A stretch of DNA of 64,000 nt from Rhineura floridana (lineage: Eukaryota > Chordata > Lepidosauria > Squamata > Rhineuridae): positions 187,366,934-187,430,933 of the forward strand of contig NC_084484.1 of assembly GCF_030035675.1 (NCBI RefSeq). The letters run 5' to 3'. The translations under genes and the position numbers were made by a program. Shown here in pieces: positions 11,187 to 21,349 of the stretch. The notes below the pieces were generated by a model. The model saw only the letters and a program-made list of their open reading frames with translations, ran no database searches and was not told where the DNA came from. The stretch's first letter is position 1. Each line of letters starts with the position of its first letter.

Positions 11187-12911
11187 ATGGCTGAGTTCAT
11201 AAAGATGAAAAAAGAGGAGCTGGTGGAAAAATGTATAGAGAACCATTTACCTCATGAGGGTAAAGGGGTGGATGAATTGAGAGTGGCTTTAATAACATAT
11301 ATGACAATCCAAACCAAAGAACCTGCAAGAGAGGAAACCCCAGAAGGGTGCTCAAGTAATCCTGACTATATAGAGTATTTAAGAGAGAAGTTAAGATGGG
11401 AACGTGAGGAAAAAGATAAGGAATGTGAGGAAAAAGATAAGGATAGAGAAATTGCAATGGTAAAAATCAGAATGGAGGTGGAGGAGAAGGAAAAGCAGCG
11501 AATGTTAGAGACTGAAAGGATGAGAATGGATGCTGAGATACAAGTGGAAAGACTAAAATTGGATAGAGAGAAATTTCACTCTGAGGAGACAAGGAAAGAG
11601 AGAGATGGAGCAAAAATAAAAATTGCTCCAAAGGACTTTGCTGTCTATGAGCCTGGTCAAGATCCTCAAATTTACCTCACAACATTTGAAAAGGCAGCTC
11701 AGATGTGGGGGCTACCTGAAGATAAATACATGCAGTATTTATCAAATCTGATTAAAGGGGAATTAGCTGAAGTGTATCAGTACTTCCCCTCAGACAGGCC
11801 CGTCACCTATGCTGAATTCAAAGAAGCAGTGTTTAAAAGATTCAGACTGGGGCCTGATTATTTTAGAAAGCTTTTCAGAAACTGCCAGATACAGACAGGA
11901 ATGTCTTTCGTGGAGCTGGGGGCAAAACTGATGGACATATTTGGGAAATGGCTGACAAGTGCAAAAGCTCAGTCTGTGGAGGAGGTGAAAAACCTCATGA
12001 TATTGGATCAGTTGTACCATCAATTGCCGCCCGAAATTAGGTTGTTGGTGAAAGATTGTTCCCCTAAAACTGTAACAGAAGCAGTGGAGCTGGCCGATCA
12101 TTTTGCCTCAAACAGAACTGGGTGGATGGCAAAACCACTAAGAGATTTTAAACTGAGACCAAATAACAATGGCAGAAAAGATGTGGGACCACAGAGAGTA
12201 AACCCTCAAATAAAATCAGAAGGGCACAAGACACCTCAGTTTGGGTCTGTGTTCCCTAAAACAGAGGAGAAAATCTGTTACCGATGTGGGAAGCCAGGCC
12301 ATCTGCGTTTTCAATGTGAGAGTGTAAACCCCCTCAGTAATCCTGTTCAAGGAAGGACAGTAAAGAGTGAACTGAGAGAGGGAGAACCGAAAAAGATACA
12401 GTTCTGTCAAATAAGCTGGTCAAAGGTCCAAGATTTGGACTCAAGCTTGAGAGAAGAAGTGTGTGTGCAAGGGGCAAATTATTGGGCTTTGGTAGATACT
12501 GGGGCTGCTCAGACCTTACTGAGGCCAGATTTAGTAAAATCTGAAGAAATTTTACCTCAGGAAAAGCTGGTAATCCAAGGGGTAAGAGGCGAACCAGAAA
12601 GCATTCCCATGGCTCTAATAAAACTAAAATGGAGGGAAAAGGAGGAGATGTACAAAGTGGGTATCAATGCTCAGCAAGAAGAACCTGTGATTCTGGGCAG
12701 AGATATTATGGGGGCAGGAGGAAAAAATTATGTGGTAACTAGACAACAACTTGGCAAAGCAGCAGAAGCCATTTTGTCAGAGACTAAAGAAAATAGGGTG
12801 GAACCTGTGATTGGGCCTGAGGTTGCCATAACAACTGCTAGTATGCCTAGAGCAAAAGAAACTTTGTTACAAATGGGGTCTGACCAGAGCTTGGAAAAGT
12901 TACTTTTTTGA
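11187..12911 (+). pseudogene. gag-protease region of the Gmr1-like fossil
   Basis: An open frame starting at ATG with a charged coiled-coil N-terminal third (E/K/R-rich, ~70-150). The capsid region contains YFRKLFRNCQ and VEEVKNLMILDQLYHQLP, which closely resembles the SCAN domain; SCAN is known to descend from a Gmr1-type capsid. A CCHC knuckle, CYRCGKPGHLRFQC, follows near 12277-12318. An aspartic protease has the active-site motif ALVDTGAAQTLL near 12486-12522. The last few codons are contributed by a MITE. This is treated as a fossil part of the enclosing element; no host role is claimed. Confidence 0.85.
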
Positions 12912-13000
12912 ACTACAACTCCCATCAGCCCAATCCAGTGGCCATGCTGGATGGGGCTGATGGGAGTTGTAGTTCAAAAAAGTAACTTTTCCAAGCTCTG
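12885..13000. mobile_element. Palindromic hAT-type MITE (family P), copy 1
   Basis: A 116-bp near-perfect foldback: CAGAGCTTGGAAAAGTTACT on the left and its exact complement on the right. GGTCTGAC is duplicated on both sides (12877-12884 and 13001-13008), an 8-bp hAT-type duplication. The centre carries CTACAACTCCCATCAGCC and its inverse. It is inserted in the LTR fossil just after the protease part. Related copies lie at 46807 and 47970. Confidence 0.9.
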
Positions 13001-13014
13001 GGTCTGACACAGAG

Positions 13015-13200
13015 ACACAGCAGTTCAGAGAGGAGCTGAAAAATGATAGCTGTTTGAATGTAATGAGGGGAAAAGCCCTCCAAAACAGAATTCCCTTTAC
13101 AGAAACTCTGAGGGATCAAACTGTGTGGGAGAATGGTGTGCTGTACAGGCTGAGGTTGCCTAATGAATGGGAGAACCACTGTGAAAATGTGGAGAAAAGT
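13015..13200 (+). pseudogene. Integrase N-terminal-like stretch of the Gmr1-like fossil
   Basis: The encoded FREELKNDSCLNVMRG and TVWENGVLYRLRLPNEWE resemble the segment just before the integrase HHCC zinc-binding domain in Gmr1-type elements (spaced xxFxxEQKxD…GxLYR). No integrase catalytic core is recognisable downstream. Confidence 0.55.
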
Positions 13201-13938
13201 GGGGGGAAATCAAAAGCTCTACTAAGATTTCCTATTCCATTGGTGTGCTATGTTGTGAAAGAAACCTCACCCATTTGGTACTTTTATGGGGGGAAGGACT
13301 TTGGAAGTGCACAACCTACATCTTTGGTTAAAAACTATATTAGTCTTCAGAGTTTTCCTTCTCATACATCCAAGAGGCATGGGTGTAATACATCCTGTGG
13401 GGAAAGAGGAAGGAACCCAGATTTCTTGATGGAAATACAATTAAGCAGGGTGAGATTCAAGCCTGAAGTGTATCCATCTGGCGAATCAGAATGTGAGGTC
13501 AACTTGTTAAAGCAACCAGTTTCTTGTCAAGTGGTTGTGGTTCAGGATCTTGAGAACAGAGATAGTTTGGATACATCTCAGATGAATAAATTTCTATACC
13601 TTCACTGTAGTAAAGAAATGTTTAGAAAGGCACATTCTAATATGTTGACAGTCAAAGCATTGCAGGTGTGTCCTGAGTCTGGCAGATCACAAGAGTGTTG
13701 TTTACGAGTGTCATTAGTGCCACTTTGTCTCAATATTGATCAGGATACCCTGGGTTTCTTGAAGGATTTCTTCACTAGTCTGTCTACAGAAGCAAAAATC
13801 CTAATGACTCTAGATCATGGGGTTAAAAAGCCTCATGGTGCAGACATAACATGTACCTTACCCAAGCATCCCAGTAGTTTAAAGGAGCCAAGCCCGATTA
13901 TTTCTTTCTCATTACACAAACGAGTGAGTCAGAATGAA
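13195..13938 (+). pseudogene. Captured ATG2-like (ATG2B) host cDNA segment inside the LTR fossil
   Basis: About 245 codons here do not look retroviral. They contain IWYFYGGKDFG, NPDFLMEIQLSRVRF, TSQMNKFLYLHCSKEM, RKAHSNMLTVKALQVCPESG, ECCLRVSLVPLCLNIDQD, LGFLKDFFTSLS and KKPHGADITCTLP. From memory these closely follow the C-terminal half of vertebrate ATG2A/ATG2B, the bridge-like lipid-transfer protein needed for autophagosome growth. The CPESGRS and SQMNKFLYL wording favours ATG2B. In vertebrate genes this part is spread over several exons, and here it is continuous, so it came from spliced RNA. It shares an open frame (13054-14064) with element sequence on both sides. It is a fragment only, and whether it was ever made as protein is unknown. 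Confidence 0.82.
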
Positions 13939-14548
13939 AGAGTGCTTGAGGAAATCAGGAAACAAGGGAGAGCATTTTTAGGTATGGCTGGTTTTAACAG
14001 AAAGTTTATAAAGGGGTTTGGAGAGATAGCAACCCCACTGCATGAGTTAAAAAAAGTGTGCTGAGTGTGTGAGATGGGATGAACGGTCCCAAAAGGCTTC
14101 CAACCAACTGAAGCAAGCGCTGTGTCAGGGTCCGATATTGATAGCTCCGGACTTTGAACAACTGTTTATAGTGGCAACAGATGCATCTGATTTGGCTCTT
14201 GGAGTTGTGCTGATGCAAGAGCGAGAGGGCATCAAGCACCCCATTGCCTACTTAAGTCGCAAACTGTCGTCAAGGGAAAGAAACTACTCTTCGGTCCAGA
14301 AGGAGTGCCTGGCAGTCGTGTGGGGCCTGGGAAAGCTGAGACCCTATGTCTGGGGAAGGAAGTGCACGGTCATCACGGATCATCGCGCATTGCTGTGGCT
14401 GGACACTATGAAAAATAGCAACACCATGCTGCAACTGTGGTCTTGGGCACTGCAGGAGTACCAGATAGACTTTGTTTACATCAAGGGAAAGGACAACATG
14501 TTGGCAGATGGACTTTCGAGGCAGATGGCGGATACTACAATCAAGTGA
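13939..14548 (+). pseudogene. RT thumb and RNase H region of the Gmr1-like fossil
   Basis: FLGMAGFNRKFIKGFGEIA is the conserved end of gypsy RT. LIAPDFEQLFIVATDASD opens RNase H, followed by YLSRKLSSRERNYSSVQKE, VITDHRALLWL and IKGKDNMLADGLSRQ. The RT catalytic core is not seen upstream; the ATG2-like segment sits where it would be expected. Confidence 0.85.
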
Positions 14549-14651
14549 GCAAGATGTAATTTGAAAAGGACACTTTACCCCAAAGTGATGGACACTTGTA
14601 TATAAACGCGACGTATTAATCCTGGGTGCAGGAGAAATACTCTGCTGTTAT

Positions 14652-14666
14652 TTAAGGGGGGGGGAA
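14652..14666 (+). other. Polypurine tract
   Basis: AAGGGGGGGGGAA immediately precedes the right LTR, the usual plus-strand primer position. Confidence 0.75.
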
Positions 14667-15479
14667 TGTGATGTTCCTGTAAGTTAGCATCTGTAAATAT
14701 GGTAAGTGTGGGTCTATTGGGTGATGTATGGTAATTGACTGAGAGAGAAAGGGGAAGTACATGGGTGAGAAGCTGAAGTGTGCTGGATGATGATTGGCTG
14801 AGTGGCTGGTTGGCTGAAGGTATAAATGGAGGTTTGTGAGTGATGAAGGGGGTCGGTTGGAAGGTGGGAGAGAGAGTTGGTTAGAGAGAGGTTGTTGAGT
14901 TGGTTGGCAGAGTTCTGAGGGAAGTATGGATTGGATTTGGCTAATATTTAAAGAGGATATATATATGAAACCATACGCTTGTGAAACATTCTAAAAGTAA
15001 TCTTGTTATTCCCTGTTGTTAGTAAATAAATACTTCTTTGGTTTACCAAAGGCCTGATCCTCGGCTGGGGAATATACAGACCAGAAGGGAGGGCAAGGTA
15101 ATTACCAAGGCTGAACAGAAGCAGTATCTAATGGTGGCAGCAGTGAAGGGAGAAATTGTAACAAGTCTAGTATCCAGAGCAACCCAGAGTTGTATGCTTT
15201 TTATATAAAGATACAAGGGGGTTGGGAACAGCATAAGCATGCAGTCGCAAAAGTAACCAGCTAGAGAGAGACTCAGGCAAAGTCTCTGGGAGTATTGGTT
15301 ACAGGACGTGACTGGTGGTGTTGCCTAGCAGTGGGATCTAGTGAGATCTGTGCTAGAGCAGAGTGAGAAACCATATAAAGGACGGTCCGGACTGGTGGTG
15401 TCCCTGGTGGTGCCTAGTGAAAGGCAATAGCCGCAAGCAGGTGGGAACCTGACAGGGAGAGCCAGGGAAGGGCGTCACA
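14667..15479 (+). repeat. Right LTR of the Gmr1-like element
   Basis: An 813-bp LTR that starts TG and ends CA. It contains GGTATAAATGG as a TATA-like site and TAGTAAATAAATAC as a likely poly(A) signal region. It is followed by the GACAT duplication. Confidence 0.82.
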
Positions 15480-15484
15480 GACAT

Positions 15485-15934
15485 CTTATCTGCTGCTGCC
15501 AGCACCTGCTGTCTACACATCTGCTAGAGACAGCAAAGGGGGGGGCAGCTAACTTGTTCATCAACAACTAGTCAGCTTAACCAGAAGCAGGTGTGTGTTA
15601 TCAGCTTTTGTTTATAGAACAGAAAGTCTTTTGCCTGACTGCCCAGAACAAAGGAGGGGGGAGCAGAAAAACTTTTTTCCCTTTTGCACTTTTCAAGGCT
15701 TGACTGAAACCTATGAGGAGGTCTGCATATCTGGATGTATAATATTCTGTACATGAGAATTAATACAAACATCATAAAGACTCTTAGATGGGAAATTTAC
15801 ATACATTAAACATGGGGTCAGCCCATAACACTTAGCTTCTATCCATGGTGGCTGCCCACCAAAATGCACTGCCCCTCTATAATAGTGCTATAAAATCTCA
15901 AGTCCTGGTCCTATGAGCTGTAGTTCTATAAAAT
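15485..15934. other. No gene recognised
   Basis: Right flank of the LTR element, with no long frame and no repeat I know. Confidence 0.5.
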
Positions 15935-16270
15935 CATCATCATAATCATTATCATTGACTTGTAGGTCACTTGTCACACAGAGATCTCTCCCTGACTTAC
16001 AATGTATTTAAAAACATATAAATATGTTGTAATATTAACTCATTCACACAACAGTACATAGAAATATATACAACACCCCCCATAACAGTTGCAGGAAGCT
16101 TTGGCAGCACACTGACAGCACATGCCTGACCATACTAGTCCATCAAAAGCCTAGGAAAAAAGGTATGGTTTTACCTTGCAGTGAAAAGGTATCGCTGGGG
16201 AGAGCATTTTACAGACAGGGAGCTGCAACTGAAAAGGTCCTCTGTCGAGGCATCTATCTAGAGTTATCTA
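15935..16270 (-). mobile_element. Old L2-clade LINE 3' end
   Basis: On the minus strand the decayed L2 C-terminus is visible (…ACCTTTTCAGTTGCAGCTCC…, …GTAAAACCATACC…). A 3' UTR with GTCACTTGTAGG-like spacing and an AT-rich tail follow. It is strongly diverged and lies just beyond the 3' end of OR gene 2. Confidence 0.6.
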
Positions 16271-16422
16271 CAGATTTTATAGATTTATGGTCCTGCCAGA
16301 TGTCAGCGAAAAGAAAATTAGGAAGGTTGTTTTGCAAAGGACATTTTCTATTTCACAAATTATTTTGTGGATGCCATTATTCCTCCCACGGACAAAGCTC
16401 CTCTTGGCCCATCCCAAGGTTG

Positions 16423-17373
16423 TCATCCAACAGGACCCCTGAGGAAGGGCAGGAGTTTGACTAGTGCTTCACGTACCTGCTTCATTCGGATGCTGTAAAT
16501 GATGGGGTTCAACATGGGTGGGAGGCTGAGATAGAGATCGGCCAGCAGGACCTGAACATGTGGTGGCACCCCCTGGGGAAAGCACTGGATGTAAATGGAG
16601 GCCATCCCTGGAAGGTAATAGAGCAGCATAACACCGATGTGAGCGCTGCATGTGCTGAAGGCCTTGAGCATCTCTGTTTGCTCGGTGCATTTTGCCACAG
16701 CTCTGAGAATCAGTCCATAAGACAAAGCAATGAAGGCTGTGTCGATTCCCACGATGAGGGTGGATCCCACCGTGCTGTAGATGCTGCTCGCTGACGAATC
16801 TGCACAGGCCAATTTCATGACCGCCATGTGCTCGCAGTAGGAATGAGATATCTGTTTGGAAGTGCAGTATGGCAGACGCCTCATCATCCAGGTTAAAGGC
16901 ACCATGAAAAGGATCCCTCTTGCCAGAATAGCCAGGCCTATCTGGGCTACCCTTTGGGAAGTCAAGATAGCCTCATATCTCAGGGGGTGGCAGATGGCAA
17001 CATATCGGTCGAATGCCATGGCCAACAAGACTCCTGATTCCACAGCTGTGATGGAATGGATAAGGAACATCTGGATGAAACAAGCATCAAAGCCAATCTC
17101 TTGAGAGCCCATCCAGAAGATGCTGAGCATCTTGGGTACCACTGATGTGGCCATGACCAGGTCAATGATTCCCAACATGCCCAGGAAGTAGAACATGGGA
17201 TGGTGCAAGGTATGGACTAGTTGGATTGTCAGCAGGAGGGTGCAGTTTCCTAAAAGCGCCACCAGGTACATTGCACAGAAGGAGACACCCATCCAGGGGT
17301 GGACATCTTCTAGCCCAGGTATGCCAATCAAGAAGAAGGCGGAGGGGCTGGAGTTGAACTTGTGCAGATCCAT
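16423..17373 (-). CDS. Class I olfactory receptor (OR52-like)
   Basis: A single-exon, 316-residue seven-TM odorant receptor with every hallmark intact. It has an N-glycosylation sequon N7-S-S, GIPGLEDVHPW, LLGNC in TM1, the canonical MAFDRYVAICHPLRY at TM3/ICL2, [17 protein letters not shown] in the second extracellular loop (class I wording), FSTCSAHIGV in TM6 and NPIIYSIRM in TM7. The SYCEHMAV loop favours OR52 over OR51. The start is the first ATG and lies six bases past a likely splice acceptor. It probably detects water-soluble or acidic odorants like other class I receptors, but the ligand is unknown. Confidence 0.95.
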   Translation of the reverse strand: MDLHKFNSSPSAFFLIGIPGLEDVHPWMGVSFCAMYLVALLGNCTLLLTIQLVHTLHHPMFYFLGMLGIIDLVMATSVVPKMLSIFWMGSQEIGFDACFIQMFLIHSITAVESGVLLAMAFDRYVAICHPLRYEAILTSQRVAQIGLAILARGILFMVPLTWMMRRLPYCTSKQISHSYCEHMAVMKLACADSSASSIYSTVGSTLIVGIDTAFIALSYGLILRAVAKCTEQTEMLKAFSTCSAHIGVMLLYYLPGMASIYIQCFPQGVPPHVQVLLADLYLSLPPMLNPIIYSIRMKQVREALVKLLPFLRGPVG

Positions 17374-17377
17374 TTAG

Positions 17378-17391
17378 CTGAGAGGGGTGCT
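17378..17391 (-). other. Putative splice acceptor of OR gene 2
   Basis: Minus-strand CACCCCTCTCAG just before the ATG fits a 3' splice site for a spliced 5' UTR. Confidence 0.45.
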
Positions 17392-17667
17392 CTAGCTTAA
17401 CACAAAATGAAATCCAAGAAAGAGAATTTGCATTTAAGGTTGGCTGCACAAAAAGCATTCTACCCACTTGGTAGGAAGCAATGCTCTTTCCTGCTCTTTC
17501 CCTCTAGAACGTGTCTTATTGAGATTTCCTCCCTATCTATATCCCAAGGGTTTGGGCGAGTTGCTGGCTGGGCCTGAGTTTTGGCAGGGCCCATACAATT
17601 TTGTTTTGCTTACCAGCACATGAGTCATCCAGTGAGTGAAGCCCAAGTGCCTTAAGAAATACACACC

Positions 17668-17753
17668 TGCCTTCCCCAACTGGGTGCCCTTCAGAAGTCT
17701 ATGGGGGTTGAAGCTCAAAATGTCTGGAAGACACCAGGTTGAGGAAGAATGCA
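17668..17753. repeat. Foldback MITE fragment (GTGCCCTCCAGA family)
   Basis: TTCCCCAACTGGGTGCCCTT pairs with …GACACCAGGTTGAGGAAG at the other end. A short, internally deleted relative of the 17835 element. Confidence 0.6.
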
Positions 17754-17834
17754 ATACATCCTCACCACATTTTACTTGGCAGCTACACAGGTGCAAGTGA
17801 GAGACTACACACCGCCCAAGGCCACCCCATTCTC

Positions 17835-18012
17835 TTAAAACAGTCTTTGCCAATCTGGTGCCCTCCAGAATTTTCGCATTACAATGCCAATCAGCCCCCC
17901 AGTCAGCACTGCTGTGTTCCTGTCAGCCTTAGCATCATACAGAGTGCTTGCTGGGGCTGATGGGAGTTGTAGTCCAAATCATCGGGAGGGCACCAGATTG
18001 GGGAAGGCTGCC
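17835..18012. mobile_element. Foldback MITE (GTGCCCTCCAGA family)
   Basis: The left end TTTGCCAATCTGGTGCCCTC is mirrored by GAGGGCACCAGATTGGGGAA on the right. The inner part has the CTGGGGCTGATGGGAGTTGT block shared with MITE family P. No coding capacity; a hAT MITE by resemblance. Confidence 0.75.
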
Positions 18013-18055
18013 TCATAGTCAATCACAGACAGACAGCATAAGAACACACCATCTT

Positions 18056-18290
18056 ATCAGGAGGCCTGGTCCACACGATGTTGAGATCAGGCCTTTTGGG
18101 TGGTGGCACCAAACCTTTGGAACTCTCCCCCATTACACATCAGACAGGTGCTGTCTCTATTTTGTTGGCAGCGTCTATTAAAGACCTTCATTTTTCAACA
18201 AGCATTTTAAGTGGAGATTTTTATCCCAGTCTGTATCTCTATAGGATCTGAAATCGTTTTTACATATGAAAGTGTTTTTAATTTTTTTTG
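18056..18290 (+). mobile_element. L2-clade LINE 3' end
   Basis: A decayed frame (…WHQTFGTLPHYTSD…, …RPSFFNKHF) matches the L2 C-terminus. It is followed by TTTTATCCCAGTCTGTATCT, a 3' UTR block also seen at 39720 and 47455. Confidence 0.6.
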
Positions 18291-19554
18291 AACTTTCAAG
18301 AAGCTGTCCAAGGTGCTGAACCCATTTTTGTTATTGAAAGTTATTGAAAGTTTGGATTAAAACCTGGAGCAGATTTCACTGCCTCTCTGACATGAAGCCA
18401 CCACCTGCTGCTGAAAGCAATGAATAAATAACTGGAATAAATAAATAATAATAACTGTACTGAATTTTGCTGAATATACTGGGTTTAGATATGGCTACCG
18501 AAGAAACAATAAGGAAAAAGGAAAGTTTTAGAGATCATTCCTCCAAAGTTTTCAAAAATTGTGCGTCTCTCCTGTTTGAGGTAGGGACCAGAGTGACTGG
18601 TAGTAGCTACATTGGCTTTGAGTTCCATTCTGAAACCTAGACACCATGTTTGAGAGCTCCTGAAGAAGGCTGCATTGATACCTTTTCCAACCCTCTTGGC
18701 TTCAGTTACTCAAAAGGGCCTTCTATTCTGGGGTTTGCCATCCTGTGAAGAAACCATCAAAACATTCTCCACCCCTGGGCATCAATTAGGCATTTCCCTG
18801 TCTATACACCTTTGAAGGTCATTGCTAACCTTTAAACTGCTCTTTGATGCCAGACTTATCTGGATCACTCACCCAATGATCCTGGTCAGATGAACACATA
18901 ACTGTAAAGGCAGCTTTTGCAACAGGTAGCCATGGCAAGACTCTGTCATGCAAAACTGCATTATTTGCTTTATATTAGCTCCTGGAAAACCACAAGGGCT
19001 GAATGCTCTGCCACTCCCCATGAGAACCCATTTTGTCAAGAGTGCAGATAATAAATAGATGCTCAGCTAGAATTGCCGTGTGCCTCCCTGCCTCATCTAC
19101 CTGGGGTCCTGATCCCAAGCAACCCTTTCCCGATGCCAGGTGTGCGGTGGTGGCTGGGTCATAGAAGGGCTCCATCTAGGACCAGCAGAACCACAACTGC
19201 TTCCATCAAGCATCCTCTCCACAGTACAAACACAGAAGTCACCTGGATCTTTGCCCTGCTCCAGGAATGTATGATCCATGTGCAAATCCATTCTGTTTAG
19301 CAGAGGTTCTGCAGGGGTATTTATTATCCTGTGGATCCAAGTCCCCAAACGGAGCCCCTTCAAGGGTGCAATGCCCTCTGGTGTGCAGGAGAATTGCCAG
19401 TTTTGGGACCACACAGCTTTCTGCCCTGGGGGGTTCCAGAAGAGAGAGTGCAAACAGCACCAATGGTGAACCTGCCTTGAAATGATGAGGACCCTCCTCT
19501 CATATCCTGGATCTTCTCACTTCTTGGAAAATAGGAGCATGCATAACACACGAC
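18291..19554. other. No gene recognised
   Basis: Unique-looking sequence between OR genes. Frames up to about 120 codons (19097-19453, minus) show no motif I know. Confidence 0.45.
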
Positions 19555-19709
19555 ATACTTTTATAAAACTCTATCACGTCTCCACCTTTCCCCCCCCCAA
19601 ACTAAAAAGCCAAAATATTGTAACCTGTCCTCACTGGGGAGTTGCTCCAACCCCTTGATCATTTTGTCTGCCCTTTTCCCAACTCTACAAACTGTTGAAA
19701 AGTGTGGGG
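19555..19709 (-). mobile_element. Old CR1 LINE fragment
   Basis: The minus strand reads IKGLEQLPSEDRLQYFGF, the CR1 ORF2 C-terminal region (RMIKGMERLPYEERLQHLGLF in better copies). It is truncated at its upstream end, where a hAT element begins. Confidence 0.7.
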
Positions 19710-20662
19710 CAGTGCCGTAACTAGGCAGGTGCAACAGGTGCACAGGCCCAGGGCCCAGGACGAAGGGGCCCCTGAAATGGAACTGACAAAAAAAATTGTC
19801 AAATATAATATTTTCAAATTTTAAATTTCGCCGCCGTGCTCTGCTGTGCGGTTCAGATGTCGGTGAACCGAGTGCATCGAGTGGGCCCAGGCAGCCCACT
19901 GCATTATTTAGTGGTTTAGCGATTGATCATTGCGTCGCTCAGTCCCTGGATGCCCTCGACGTACTCTGCTCACCAACATCTGAATGACTGAATCGCAGGA
20001 CTGATCAACGCGTCATGTGCGCGACGGGAGCGAATGTTTATGTTTATGTTGTGGTTTATGCCGCTTTTTACCCAACGACCACAGCTGAAAATATTGTATG
20101 GCTGGCAAATACAAGGGAGTAAGAGCACGTATTTTGGAAATTAATAATTTGGCTTTATTTGTACCTTGCGCATCTCATAATCTAAATTTAGCTGGTGTCC
20201 ACGCTGCATCTACAACGCCAGAAATGATCACTTTTTTTGGTACTGTGCGAGATTATTTAATTTTTTCTCATCCTCAACAACACGATGGGAAATTTTAATG
20301 AAGTCTTTAAAATTGTCACTTAAAAATTTTTCTGATACAAGGTGGTCATGAAAGGCCAATGCAATAAAGTCACTATGTTTACAATTATCCGAAGTAAAGA
20401 AAGGATTGGAAACTATTTGCAAATGATTTATCAAATCCGGAAGCTGTATCAAATGCAAAAAGTTTGCTGTTACAAATTAATTATAGATTTATCTGTACTC
20501 TTGCTGTGTGGAATAAAATTCTACAATCATTCATACAATAATTCTACACAAAAATTATTTATAAACAATTGTTATATCGTATTTGTTTTATTATTATCCC
20601 CCCCCCCAAAAAAAATTAAGGGGCCCAAAAACAAAACCTTGCACAGGGCACATGAAAAGCTA
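19710..20662 (+). pseudogene. hAT element remnant (ZMYM1-like), probable 8-bp TSD
   Basis: The left end is CAGTGCCGTAACTAGGCAGG, a hAT-style terminus. GTGTGGGG occurs immediately before it (19702-19709) and again at 20663-20670, a possible 8-bp duplication. The 20098-20298 frame encodes MAGKYKGVRARILEINNLAL and FVPCASHNLNLAGVHAAS, the core of ZMYM1-like hAT transposases (the CASHxLNL motif). N- and C-terminal parts are missing or shifted. It is probably related to the 6545 copy, which keeps the other end. Confidence 0.7.
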
Positions 20663-20671
20663 GTGTGGGGA

Positions 20672-21349
20672 CATGACAGGAGTTACGGAACCTCTGTTTC
20701 AAATATGGATGCTCCCAGGTTGTGTGTTTGCAGGACGTCCCAAGGCTTTTTAGTGCCTGAGGGGAAGGACAAGATGGCCTCAGGTTACCTAAGAGTAGGG
20801 GGCAGTCCTGGAGAGAGAGACTGAGAGAGAGTAACAGGGAGGGAGGGAGGATCCCAGAAGAGAAAGACCACATCATTCCCATAATTCTTTGATCAAAGAG
20901 TTGTTGTTTTTTGGCAGAATTTGGCACTCAAATGCAATGGCTGCAGGTAGGCAAATATAAAGATTTATGGTGCTGCCAAATACTGAATCCTATCATTGGT
21001 TCATTGAGCCCAGAATTGTGCTTGCTTCACCTAGACTGTGGTTCACCAGAGTACTGCTCAGTCTACTTCAGGACTTTTTGTGGGGTCAGTGAGTTGTGTT
21101 CAGATGCCTTCCACACTGATGATTCAACATGCAGAAATAGTCCAAGACATTTTGCTGCAACAACCGGCTGCCTGACGCTGTGCACTGTGGACTGCCTTGC
21201 ACTGTCACAAGAGTCCGAGTGATAAGAAGGAAGGGAGGAAGGGTGGGATATAAACTGAATGAATGAATGAAACGTGTCCCGACATGGGCTTGAATAGTTG
21301 TGAGTAAATGTGACTAACAGCCTGCAAGGGAGATACGAAACACCCTGCA
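20672..21349. other. No gene recognised
   Basis: A short L2/SINE-like tail (GGGATATAAACTGAATGAATG) lies at 21240-21270. The rest is unassigned. Confidence 0.45.

Larger units (their letters stand above)
9432..15479 (+). mobile_element. Gmr1-like Ty3/gypsy LTR retrotransposon (fossil)
   Basis: An LTR element bounded by TGTGATG…GTCACA, with the 5-bp duplication GACAT on both sides (9427-9431 and 15480-15484). The right LTR is 14667-15479; the left one is only partly kept and carries an L2 insertion. Parts in order are leader, gag with a SCAN-like capsid, CCHC knuckle, protease, an integrase N-terminal-like stretch, a host-derived ATG2-like segment, the RT thumb end and RNase H. Integrase ahead of RT is the order known for Gmr1 elements. 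It is a broken copy with a handful of breaks, and I see no complete pol. The shared LTR part differs by only about 1% substitutions plus small length changes, so it is fairly young, perhaps a few million years at usual squamate rates. Confidence 0.85.

Noticed and set aside
15100-15140. A right LTR ending near 15131 with TGGTGGCAGCAG as a primer-binding site
   Set aside because: The TG…CA ends with matching GACAT on both sides place the LTR end at 15479 instead.
20614-20824. C-terminal part of the 20342-20824 frame as a gene
   Set aside because: It spans the end of the hAT remnant and unique flank; no homology seen.
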